NCBI GenBank assembly: GCA_937877675.1 | Contig: CALEIS010000135.1 | Coordinates: 62,001 to 126,000 of the forward strand | Length of the DNA stretch: 64,000 nt | Direction: 5' to 3' | Source of the DNA: an uncultured Clostridia bacterium | Lineage (GTDB): Bacteria; Bacillota; Clostridia; Oscillospirales; Acutalibacteraceae | Shown: piece after piece, positions 38,222-48,945 of the stretch | How positions within the stretch are numbered: the first letter of the stretch is position 1 | Layout of the letters: each line of letters starts with the position of its first letter | Program-made: the position numbers and the translations under genes | The notes under the pieces: model-generated | Databases searched by the model: none | Told to the model about the DNA's origin: nothing | What the model saw: the letters and a program-made list of their open reading frames with translations, nothing else

Positions 38222-38512
38222 ATGAATTACGATAGAATTTTCAATATATATACAACAAGTGAGGGGATTCCTTTTTACAATTTATCAAAAAGCGTAACAT
38301 TTCCGTAGGATGATAGATTGTAGATTTATGATTTTGTTTATGCTGATGAAGATTATGCTTGGACAGTGGCAAGTTATAAAATATATGGAAAGATTGATTA
38401 TTGGTGGGTCTTATCTTCATTGAATAAAGACATGAAGTTTTATGCAAAAAGGGGCAGAACTATAAGAATAATAAAACCCTCTTATATTGAATAGGTAATA
38501 AAATATATATAA
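38222..38512 (+). CDS. Baseplate wedge-like protein (gp53-type, tentative), 96 aa
   Basis: Starts two bases after the previous stop, with three TAG codons. YKIYGKIDYWWVLSSLNKDM in the second half resembles the core of T4 gp53 and related baseplate wedge proteins (YGNPQLYWVLLMCND), and the end (RTIRIIKPSYIEQVI) fits the LysM-like terminal segment of small gp53 relatives. It is shorter than T4 gp53 (196). Lies between two large baseplate genes. The match is to a short motif only. Confidence 0.5.
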
Positions 38513-38514
38513 AG

Positions 38515-40866
38515 ATGGCAAAATAGATTCAAGTTGGGGAAAATAAGGTTACTGTAGATGATAGATATGACCCTACGGTACATGCTATTGATATTAAAGA
38601 CGGTCATGCTACTATTGTTGACAAAGAGACGCAAAGACCTATCTAGGACATGACTGCCACTTTGGCGACAAATGGTCAATAGCAGCCACAACAAAATGCA
38701 AGTGGTGGGTAGTAGAATACAACAAATGCTGAGCAGCCTAAAAAATAGGAAACTCTTACTGACAAAGACAATCTAAAAGGTAGTGGAAGATATTTCAACC
38801 ATCTTTATGCGATGGTTGATGAAAATATTGGTGATGTTATCAATACAAATGCAGGAAAATATAAGATTTCAATATTTTTCACCCCTAAGTTTTTGATAAA
38901 GGATGATGTATTCACATCGAAGTAGGCTGTATTCTTGAAATATAATGATACTGTTAGAAAAATTGTCCTTGAAGATGATATTGATAGTATAGGATTGAAA
39001 GGGTATATTGAGGTTGATAACAAAGGTTCATTCCTTGATATGTTTTTGGGAAGACATAATAATTATTATCTTGTAATTACATTTACTAAGTATCTTGATT
39101 CAACGTCATTTTGGTAGGCTGAGAAACCGTTGATAAAATATGAGCCATATATATTTGATATTGCATCTGTACAAAACCTTGGTAATCCTGGTCGAGAAGA
39201 TAAAATTTTGAGAATATAGCTAGTTGATGTCATGACCTCTATTCTTCAAAGTCATTCTATTGCTAGTGTTATCAAATTTCATAGAGATATAACAAAAGCG
39301 AAGTCATATAAGGTAGTATTCAAAACAATTTTATAGTATATCAAAGAATATTTGAAAGTCAATACTAATAATAAGTTTGAGTTCAAAAAAGATTTGTTGT
39401 ATGATGAGAATGTAAAATGTTTAGGTACTGCATATAATGGTAATGATGCAAGTGGTAATGATATGTCTAAGCTAATATAGGCTTCATTCAATAAAATGTC
39501 GAGAAATGCAACGATATATTAGGCAATGAGACAGTTATTAGCCGATTGTTGTACGACTTTGAAAAATCCTAAAAAGTTTAGCGATAATTATATGACCATT
39601 GGTGATGTGTTGATACCTTTCTTCTTTAAAGAGGAGTATCCTGACCCTGAGTTTTTATACCCTTCTTTATGGAATAGTCTTGAGTAGAAACCTGCTTCAA
39701 ATGGTAATAAAACAGATGTAACACCTAATGGTGGTGCAACTACTTAGCAAAAACCTGAAGCAACTCAAACACAGCCACAATAGGGAGCAGCAGCAGAATC
39801 AGCACAGACACAACCTGCTGCTACAACTGATGGAACTACACAAACTGATGTGGATAATGCTCAAACCTCGCTCAGCGGTGCTGTAAATGCAGCAACAGCA
39901 GAAGTTAAACCAAAACAAAATGATGTCGTTGAAACAATTAGTGGGTGGCAAAACGCAATTCAAGAATTACCTGCATACAAAAATGCTCAAACTACTCAGA
40001 GTGTTGATTATGCTAGTTCTGTATATAAGGGTGAAGCCCCTTATCTATTGTGTAGACAAATGACTATGAGAGATATATTCATGCCATTTTTCTTAGCATT
40101 TGGACATGATAAGTATAGTGGTATATATGAAGATATCAATCCATAGTCTGATACTGTTACATAGCAAAATGAAACAGCATTGATGGGTGTTTATCAAAAA
40201 GAAATTAAGTCTCTTTCTTTTATTCCTGTTGATGTAAACTCTGTTAGAAAATTATGGAAAAATGTTATTTTCTTGGATTGTACAACTAATTCAAATAGCG
40301 CACATAATACTCTAATATTCTTTTCGTGGTTTTTTGATTTCTTCCAGACGGTATTCTTGAATTCCACCAAAAGAGGTCTTATATCAAATGTAATGCCTGA
40401 TTTCTTCCTTTTGAGTAAAACATAGGGTATTGCTCATGCTACTTCTGATGGAAATAAGTTTGAAAATAAGTTTGATGAATATAATTCATATACATATGCA
40501 ACTTAGACAACGGATAGTGTAAATGAATGCTTACGAGTAATGGGTAAAAACTTAGCATCATTTACACTAATCAATGATATGTATACATTTACATTGAACG
40601 GAAACTTGATGAGAAGACCAAATGAAATTGTCAAATTTGGATTTAGAAATAACAATGATGTAGCAGGAACTAATATGCTTTCAATGCATACTGATATAAA
40701 TCTTGGCGATTATACATATTTGTATGTCCGAAGAGTTACACATAGATTCATTGGTAATGATTATAATAATGAAATAGTTGGATGTAAGATATGTGAAGTC
40801 ATGAATACTAAAAATTACAGAGCGACTATTACACCAGGTGGTATATGGAAAATGTTATTCAGTTAA
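38515..40866 (+). CDS. Large baseplate hub-like protein, 783 aa
   Basis: Starts two bases after the gp53-like gene and has about twenty TAG codons. Two Gln/Thr/Ala-rich low-complexity segments (near residues 55-80 and 400-450) separate globular domains. The last 120 residues (LNGNLMRRPNEIVKFGF, then YTYLYVRRVTHRFIGNDYNN) resemble the final domain of phage hub proteins (gpD/gp27 type), where a strand pair carries a conserved xVxHxF. No enzyme motif. Last gene of the plus-strand tail cluster; a terminator follows. Hub identity is inferred. Confidence 0.65.
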
Positions 40867-40872
40867 TGAAAA

Positions 40873-40902
40873 AACCCTCTCAGAAATGAGAGGGTTCTTA
40901 TT
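40873..40902. terminator. Bidirectional terminator
   Basis: Ten-pair stem AACCCTCTCA / TGAGAGGGTT with GAAA tetraloop at 40873-40896, A-run before and T-rich after. Lies between convergent tail clusters. Confidence 0.9.
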
Positions 40903-42054
40903 TTATATCCAAGTTACATCTTTGAAAGGATTGATATCATCCCATAACTATTTCATGAACTCAATGACTGAGTTTTGTGTTGCTTGAATGAGCATCTGAG
41001 GAACTTGTTCAAGAGATGTGCAACCATCAGGGAACATTTGTTTTGATGGAGCAGGGGTTTCGCTTTGAATAGCATCTTTTGCTTCCCTATATACGTTTCC
41101 TGTGTCTTTGATATATTGACATGCAGGCCCATTGAAACTATGTGTATGACCAGGTGTAAGTAAGTCACCTTTATTAATGCCACAGCCAGGGACTCTATTG
41201 CCACCATTTGCAATAATTTCCGCAGCCTTTGGCTCAATAGTAAACATTGCATCTGACATAAATGATACACCTTTAGGGAATGCAATTTTACAAGGGACGT
41301 TCCATAATGCGTCAAAAGGTTGAGGTAACATTAGCGCAATATAACAGTCAACATATGCAGGAGAATCAGGAAGTGTTGACAATGCTTTCCAAGGAAGAGC
41401 ACTTTGAACTATTTGTTCAGCAGCAGAAGATGCACCGTTGAATAATACAAATGATTGACCTGGGTTTATGAAACCTTTTGATGTTCCACAAGGAGTAGTA
41501 TGATTAGTTTGTTCTTGAGTAGTAATATGAGAACAATAAATTTCACCATTTACAAAAAGACCACCATTAATATGAACATTATTAGTAAAGTTTGTATTAC
41601 CCATTATGTAGATTTCGTCATATTGTATATCGAGGCGAGTACCCATAAGGTGTGTTCTTTCAGTTGAAGCAACTTTGAAGAGACGAGTATTTATATTGAA
41701 ACAATAAGTACAAAGAAAGTCTTGATATGGAGTGCATAAACGAGATGGGCCTGATGTAATCCACTCAAAACCACCTGCACCACATTGAATATTGATTTTA
41801 TTACCTACTGCTAGTGAATATATACCGCCATGAGCAAGCCATGATGTATCAATATAGCTACAATCATAACCTGATGAATCCGAAAAGTCAGTACCAATAT
41901 TCTCACTAATATCCATTTTAGGTAAAGACTTACCGTTTTGCTATACCTTTATACAAGGAAATGTATTAGGAGCTTGTGTACCAACTATTACTCTTTTTTC
42001 TAGTGCGATTTGTTCAATATCTACACCACTATAACCATCGTTGTTTAATCCCAT
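40903..42054 (-). CDS. Baseplate spike/needle-like protein, 383 aa
   Basis: Two TAG codons are read as Gln, one near each end. The central region is a series of short beta repeats (NTNFTNNVHINGGLFVNGEI, followed by YCSHITTQEQ), like the stacked strands of gpV or gp5 C-terminal spikes, where VNG and SHT motifs are common. A Cys- and His-rich stretch (GPSRLCTPYQDFLCTYCF) precedes it and GINKGDLLTPGHTHSFNG follows it. With the OB-fold protein at 42827-43417 it may make up a two-gene spike. The start at 42054 follows the upstream gene by ten bases. Confidence 0.6.
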
Positions 42055-42064
42055 ATCTTATATT

Positions 42065-42811
42065 TTAGCATATTGCATTTTCGTTGGCAAGAATTCTTGC
42101 CAATTCAGGCATAATTTGTTGATAAATGTGACTTCTTGTGATATTTGGCTTTGCATCTCTTTCTTCAAGAGATGGACTTCCTGCAAGCATTTCAGGTGTA
42201 ATCTAACCTTCATCGAACATTTTCTTTAATTGTCTCAATGTTTCTTTCTTTTGATTCAATTGATGTTCAACCTCTGCCAATCCTGCAACTTTAGCCTTAT
42301 ATGCAGCATCAGAAAGACTGATAGTCTCAATATAAGTTGCCAAATAAAGACTAAGTTTACCAATATCTTGAATGCGGGTGATTTGTGGAGGTGTAGGTGC
42401 AAGAGTTCCACCCCAACTGGTAGACATTTTTGACATAACGGCATTCAAATCAAGTTTTACCAACTATGAAGGAGATACACTATGTCTGTCATCACCTGAT
42501 TGTAGAAGAATACCTACTAATTTTGATACTGCTTTATCAGCAGCTCTTTGTGCTTTCCCTGAAAATAATTCAGGAGTACCTACAACTTTGAATGAATACT
42601 CGCATGTTATACCACGCCCTGCATAAGTTTCTTGTGAATTACCCGAAATTTCAACATTTCTTGAAGTTCCTGACTAAACAATACCATTAGCAGAATGTGT
42701 AGTGGAGCGTTGTGGAGTTTGTGCCGAGTATTCTCCACCTGTCATTCTCATCTATACACCGTCCTCAGTGACAGTTGTACTATGTCCGTCTGATTTTATA
42801 TTTTTTGGCAT
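42065..42811 (-). CDS. Baseplate-associated protein, 248 aa, function unknown
   Basis: Includes several TAG codons. The N-terminal third is polar (KSDGHSTTVTEDGVQMRMTG) and contains NVEISGNSQETYAGRGITCE, probably a beta domain. The C-terminal half is helical (KVAGLAEVEHQLNQKKETLR), ending in a loop and ILANENAIC. Placed between the OB-fold spike protein and the spike-like gene in one minus-strand operon. No family recognised; a spike adaptor or chaperone would fit. Confidence 0.65.
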
Positions 42812-42826
42812 ATCTTATTATAATTA

Positions 42827-43417
42827 TTAATATCCTATCATTGCAGCCCATGCTTCTTCCGATGGAAGTGAAGCTATTACTATTGGGTATATACTTGAAT
42901 TTACGAATGCAACTAATACCCATTGATTTACTTCCAATCTTGGATAATTACCTGGTGGTATCTGACCAAGATTAGGTAATGGAGTTCCACCACTTTGATT
43001 TAGTGTTGGATTTACAACACAGAGAGATTGCGATGGTGTATCTGATTTATAACATAATGTTCTAGGAAGCCCATTAGTATGTTTAGGCAAATATTCTGTT
43101 GCTATTCTGTAATCATGAACATCATCACCATCTTTATACCAGTGATTGAATACTGATGCACCTTTCTATGGAACTTCTTTAAACCAAGAACCTGCTGATA
43201 ATGGTGTTGCTACACGACATGTGTATGCTGTAGCAATTGCATCAGATAAGGAAATACCTGATAAAGCACTACCTGTGTTCTAGTGAAGATATTCAGAATT
43301 ACCCAAAGGAGAAATACTATTAGCCGTTGGTATCCAAACTTTAACAAGACCTGGGCCTTCAGCTACCTGTACTACCAAGCCTTTATGAATTGCAGTATGT
43401 GTTTCGTTTCTACTCAT
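42827..43417 (-). CDS. Baseplate central spike OB-fold protein (gp5/gpV N-terminal type)
   Basis: A 196-residue protein with two TAG codons. The pattern HKGLVVQVAEGPGLVKVWIP, then YTCRVATPLSAGSWFK, IPPGNYPRLEVNQWVLVAFV and IYPIVIASLPSEEAW, is that of the OB-fold at the N-terminus of T4 gp5 and P2 gpV. That domain joins the spike to the hub. T4 gp5 also has a lysozyme and a beta-helix in the same chain; here the OB domain stands alone, and no lysozyme domain is attached. The start overlaps the stop of the upstream gene. Confidence 0.75.
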
Positions 43418-44175
43418 GATGTTAGACCTAATAAGTTTTCTTTAGTAAGACCTTTTATTTGTAAATTGGCTTTTTGTAATAAAAATGCCTATTGATTGGC
43501 ATATGATGAAAACATGTTCACGTCTTGGAACGCTCCATATAATTCTTGATTTAGTGTATTTCCAAGTTCATTTACTTTACCTACAACATTACTTGTAAAC
43601 TATTCAATATAAGGCCCTAACATTTTGTTTAGATAACAAGCAGCAATTGCAGAAAACATATCTTTACAATTTTCTGCTTCAATTTCAAGTTCCCATTGGA
43701 AGTTAGACCAATCTAACCAAGATTTAGCCATAGATAATATACCGTCTGCTAACAAGAGTACAGATGCTACTAGATTTTGGAAAGCAGATACGAGATTTGT
43801 TATCATACCTATGATTTGACCAACTGCCATACTAATTTGACAAGCGACAGCATCAGCGACTTGTTGCCAAATATCTGCAATAATACCTGCTGCACCTGTA
43901 GCAATATTAGCTAAAACACCTAATGCAGTTTTACCTCCGTCTGATAACATTACCCAAGAGCAATATCCAAGTGTCGCAGCAGTAGCAACACCCTATTTTA
44001 AATCAGAAATTGATTTTTTAATATCACTAATTGAACCTAAAGAATATCCTCCGTCTATTCCTAAAGCAGAAGTGAAAGCATTCGAGGGGATATTTACACC
44101 TGTTTTGCTAGGAGTAAAACTTGAAAGTTTGCTAGTAAAACTAGTGATTTTACTCATTGATTCTAAAAGACCCAT
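43414..44175 (-). CDS. Hydrophobic late protein of the spike operon, 253 aa
   Basis: First gene of the operon, behind a late promoter, with TAG codons read as Gln. The N-terminus is Ser/Thr-rich (SMSKITSFTSKLSSFTPSKT). The middle has long hydrophobic helices with many Ala, Ile and Val (GVLANIATGAAGIIADIWQQ, later IIGMITNLVSAFQNL and SVLLLADGILSMAK). The C-terminus is polar. It could insert in a membrane or form a helical bundle at the baseplate tip. No family recognised. Confidence 0.7.
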
Positions 44176-44183
44176 ACTTTGCT

Positions 44184-44189
44184 TATTTA
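44184..44189 (-). promoter_or_regulatory. Late promoter (TAAATA), minus strand of a divergent pair
   Basis: TAAATA ends eight bases before the ATG at 44175; its plus-strand partner is at 44197. Confidence 0.65.
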
Positions 44190-44196
44190 CCTTTCG

Positions 44197-44202
44197 TAAA
44201 TA
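44197..44202 (+). promoter_or_regulatory. Late promoter (TAAATA), plus strand of a divergent pair
   Basis: TAAATATATC ends seven bases before the ATG at 44210. Second divergent late pair in the window. Confidence 0.6.
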
Positions 44203-44209
44203 TATCAGA

Positions 44210-45607
44210 ATGTTTGCATATAAAACAAATTCAGCAGATTATCTTGACTATGTTGCTTCTGTAAAAAGCCGTAAGGAAATTATGGCTGACCCTGATTTGT
44301 GTTTGTTATTGGAAAACCCATTTATCAAAGACAATATGGAAATGGCTATTCGATGGAACGAAGCAAAGTATGGTGATTACCAAGATAAGTATGACTTCAT
44401 GGAATACTTCATGTGCAACGGCCCTTAGCTTGATGCTGATACCATACTTCATTATAGAAAAAAGGCATACAATGACCCTGTATGTATGGAGATTGCATAT
44501 TCATATCTCTCTGATACTAATCATCTTGCATAGGTTAGACAAACAAAATATAATAAAGAAACGGATAATTGTTTTAAGAATCCTTGTTTCTATATGGGCA
44601 AATTTTCTGCAATGATGGGTAGTTGTGGGGACTCTGAGAACACAAGAAGTGCATTCAACATTGTTGGTAGATGGGGTAAAAAGGCATTGGAGAACACCAA
44701 AGGATATTTTATCGACATGGGTAAGTATCTCAGAGGGCAAATTAGCGAAAAGCCAGAGAAACCTGCATAGGATAGCACGACTACACCTGTTACAGGTGCG
44801 GGTCAGGATGATTCCTCTGTACCTGGCTCACAAACAGTTGCTGACCCAGCAGCTAAAAAAGCTCCACAGTAGGGAAATGCAGATGCTCCGAAGTATGGTG
44901 CGACAGGAGGAGGTAGACAATGTTTTTAGGGCGGTATAATTCCTTCAATGAAAAAGGGTGCTATGCAAATTTGGGCACAAATTTCTTAGGGTAATGAGAC
45001 ATTTACCAAAGAATTGACATAGAATAATAATACAGCATTGAATGCTAAAAATATTGGAGACTCTTTATGTGAACCTGTTGCTGAGCTTCTTGACCTTGTT
45101 ACTAAAGCAAACGTAAAAAGACAATTAGGTGACTGTTCGAGATTATGGTCACAAGTAAGAAGATTGAGATTGTTTAGTAGTGAAAACAAATACGGCCCAA
45201 TTGTAGCTTCACAAATTGTTGGAGATAGAAATACAGATGGTACACCTAAACAAGTTATTGCTAATCCTCAGCCAAAGGCTTCAGATGCTTCTGTGAATGT
45301 TGCTGCTTCTAAAAAAGCCAAGAAAAAGGTTAAAAAGAAGAAGAAAAAGAAAACTGATGATGATAAGAAGAATCTTGTCACAGCCCCTGATGGACAGACA
45401 TATGGCACAACTACTAATCAGGAGATTGTTGCAGACAATTATGCAACAGGTGCTAATCCTGATGCAATTGGATATGAACGTACTCAATCGGAACAAGATG
45501 AATATCTTATTTGGAATGCACAACAAATGGCTCAAGCTAGAGGTGACACTGATAGAACTTTTGAATCCGCTTAGGATGCTCAAAACTATTTGAGCGGTGG
45601 TATGTAA
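44210..45607 (+). CDS. Structural protein with low-complexity and poly-Lys segments, 465 aa
   Basis: TAG codons are read as Gln throughout. The N-terminal domain is helical (SADYLDYVASVKSRKEIMAD). Around residue 190 is a Thr/Ala/Pro-rich linker, then another helical domain (EPVAELLDLVTKANVKRQLG). A run of lysines follows near residues 365-380 (KKAKKKVKKKKKKKTDDDKK), and the end is acidic/Gln-rich. The poly-Lys stretch could contact DNA or acidic surfaces. It heads the operon of three peptidoglycan hydrolases, so it may be a baseplate adaptor holding them. No homology recognised. Confidence 0.7.
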
Positions 45608-45608
45608 T

Positions 45609-47243
45609 ATGGCAAAATCTTTATACAATCTAATACAATAGAATCAATCTAATGGGAAAACACCTATTGGATATAATGTGTAGTCTTATAAAGACGTTTT
45701 AGCAAAACTACAAAAAGATGCATATGGAGATTCCAGCGGTGACACTGTAATGGGTGTTACTCGCGTTGATTATTCAGGTGTTTAGAACCTAGGTTTTGAT
45801 TCCAACGGAATTTCCACAAATGAAACATCTTGTATATGGAAAATGAATTTGATGTTTTCAGGTTCTATCCCTGTACGATATCAAAATTATTATGATATTG
45901 TCAAGTTTTAGAATTAGTCAACTTAGAATGTTTCCCAAAATCCATTTTGTCATGCGAGTAGTATGTGTCCTCTTTCATTAGACGAAGAGACATATGCAAG
46001 AATTTAGGTGGAAGATTTTAAAGTTGGGTCATCTTTCGATTTGCAAGGTCTTGCTGTACAATATTTCTCCAAATTTTATAGTTCAAATACCTAGGAAATA
46101 AATGCTGAAATGGTAAAAAAATTATTTGAAAATAATTTATTACGTGCTCAGGTTATTTTACCTGATAAAAATAAATCAATACTCATTGATGTTATCGGAC
46201 AAACACCAAACGGTTACGGACAAAAGAATGCTTGTTGTGTTGTAAGTACACCACTAATAGGTTCAAGTGAATGGGATGGAGCAGGTATTGTTTTGAAATT
46301 AAATGACGGTACAGGTTAGCAGTAGTTATTACCAAATGGAACTACATATACATTCCCTGCAAAGGGAGGAGGTTATTACTTAGGTAGTAGTAAAATGACA
46401 GGTATGTCCAAGACTTAGTATAAGAAATGGTTGGAGCAAAGTGCGGAAAAATATGGTTCTGAAGTTGTACTAAAGTTGATAAAACCTTCTGTAAGAACAT
46501 GTTATGTGAAGTTATATGTACCTGAATCAAAGAAGAGTTAGTCATTACAATTTCTTCCTCAAGGTATTAGTCAATTATTATATCAGGAATACCCTGGTTA
46601 GATTAAAGAAGTAAGTGGTTCTGCAATTGACCCAAGTATATTTGAGGGTGAAATACGCACAAGAATGATGGGAGTATGTGAAAAATGGAAAGATGTACAA
46701 GTTTCCGTTCTCAATGGAGGATTTTATTATTCTCAGGCAAAGCGTCCTCATAGATTATATCGCAATAGTGGTGGTTCATATAATAGAAGTGGTAGAGATT
46801 CTGTTAGAGCATTATTTGGTACTAAAAATGGCGATGGTTACTTTGATTGTTCGTCATTACCATTCTTGTTCTGGTATGATACTAATATATTGAAAGATGA
46901 TGTAATGGATGCACCTACATTCTCAACAGGTACAATGAGTACAGTACCAAGTGTATTATCGGCATTATTGAAACCTAATTATAAAATAATAACAATGGAT
47001 ATTACTTCATCTACTCAAATTTTAGCAGGTGATATATTATGGGTTTAGACCAAAGACGGTACAGGAAAACATCATGCTGCAATGGCATATCCTAAAGATG
47101 GTAAAATGTATACACTTGAAATTGGAGACCCAAGTAATAGTAAAATTAGAAATGTATGTACGTATTACTCACGTTCTGAAAATAATACAGGGACATGTCA
47201 TTATAAACATCTATTAAGAGTAGTTGAACAACAACAGCAATAA
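45609..47243 (+). CDS. Tail-associated NlpC/P60-type peptidoglycan hydrolase
   Basis: Begins with GKTPIGYNVQSYKDVLAKLQ, the first part of a module of about 350 residues shared with the next two genes. The C-terminal domain has YFDCSSLPFLFWYD (Cys414) and GKHHAAMAYPKDG (His488/489), the Cys-His arrangement of NlpC/P60 peptidases, which cut peptide bonds in the cell wall. Length is 544 residues with many TAG codons read as Gln. The third catalytic residue cannot be fixed by eye. Expected at the baseplate, opening the wall during injection. Confidence 0.75.
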
Positions 47244-47247
47244 TATC

Positions 47248-48939
47248 ATGTCAGATAATTCATTATATAAAATACTTGATGCTCCAGTTCCATAGGGTAA
47301 AACTCCTATTGGTTATACTGTGAAATCATATTAGGGGGTACTTGCTGCATTACAATCAGAAAAATATAAGGAAGTTACTCGCAATATTCCTGCACCTAAT
47401 AATGGTAATAATTATGCAACTCGATATTTTACGATTTTAGGTTCTACTTCAATACCTAATGGTACTAATGTAGATGGTTTTCTATTTGAAAGTGATAAAG
47501 TAACTCCTATGTATCAGGCAGTATGTAGTATAAAAGACTTCATGTCATTCCCTGTTGATTGTGAGCAAGCTATTGGTTACGTTGAAGTTGATAAAGGGGA
47601 TTCTTTGTCAAATGGAAGGTCATAGAAAAGTGGTATTACATATCCACCAAAAAATTTAGATAGTGAAACTATAACTTCTATGAAAGAAGATTGTACTGAT
47701 TTGTACATAGGTGTTGGAATTTCAACAAGTTAGTTAGCCTATAAATTTTTTGAAACATTTTTTTAGGATTTGCATTTATCTCAAACTAAAATTTAGTAGT
47801 TTATATCAAAAGGATATTTGAATGCTTAGATATTGATACCATAGAAAGGTACGAATGCAAGGGCATTACATGCAAAAGTTATTCTTAATGCTCCACAACT
47901 TTCATCAGGTACTTTTGATGTATGGATTCCTAATCCTATTTTATTGTTGAATGATTTCAGTGAAATTGGAAGTATTACAGTATCGAGAGGAAAAGGTTAG
48001 GAAAAAGTAGGAGATTCAGTAAAGTTTCCATTAGCTTCAAGTAGATACTATCATAAAACAGGTGTAATTTCAGGATTTACGTCTAGTTTCTTGGAAAAAT
48101 ATGCACAATAGGATAATGCTGAAAAAGTAAGTTATGTTCGCAGTAGTTTATGTAGCCGTGGAAAAGAAACTATTGGAAGAGTTAGATTATATTTTGAAGA
48201 AGAAGCTGCAAACTAGTTAGGTTCTTTACCTTAGGAATATAAAAAAGAATTATTCACAGGTAAGGTCAATCCTAAATCTCTTATTCAAAGTGAAACAATT
48301 TCTACTTCTTCGTTTAGTACAGCTACAGTTGCAGGTAAAATTGGTGTTCTTGTTGATGTTGGTCATGCTAGACAAGGTGATAGTGGTGCTACTGGTAATG
48401 GACATACAGAATATGAAATGAATAAGATGATTACAAAATGTTTATGTTAGGTATTGACATAGAATGGGATTGGTAATGAGCTTGTTCATCAGCCTCTTGG
48501 TTCATCTATACGATATGCTAAATCAAAAGCATCAGCATACGCATGTGCTATCAGTATTCATATGAACTCTGCTGGTGCAAGTGCTTCAGGCCCAGTAGTT
48601 TTGTATAAAAATAATGATGAAGCACGGAAAATTGGCGATGATTCTAAGGGTCATGCTGCATCTAAACCTTTGGGATAGGCTATTGGATAGAGACTTAAAT
48701 CAGTATTTCAAAGTACACGAGACCCTGCGGTTCATCAGCCACCTAGTGATGGTATAAGAAAAAGAAATGACGGATATTTACGAGGTATAGGTGATACGAT
48801 GCCAGCAGTTCTTATTGAAGCGGGTTTCATAAGTAATAAAAATGATGTTGAAAAACTCATGAATCCTTAGTTTTTACGCAGATATTGCAAAGCGATTGTT
48901 GATGGCGTAGTTTTCTGGTATAATAATTTACAACGATAA
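47248..48939 (+). CDS. Tail-associated N-acetylmuramoyl-L-alanine amidase (Amidase_3)
   Basis: Shares the N-terminal module (GKTPIGYTVKSYQGVLAALQ) with the flanking genes. The C-terminal 200 residues are an Amidase_3 domain with all four expected positions: His373 in VDVGHARQGD, Glu388 in HTEYEMNK, His438 in SIHMNSAGAS and Glu524 in VLIEAGFISNKNDVEKL. The enzyme is a zinc amidase that removes stem peptides from glycan chains. Because TAG codons are so frequent, no reading frame of even 60 codons survives under the standard code, so an ordinary annotation would miss this enzyme completely. 563 residues, ending in TAA. Confidence 0.88.
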
Positions 48940-48945
48940 TAATAT

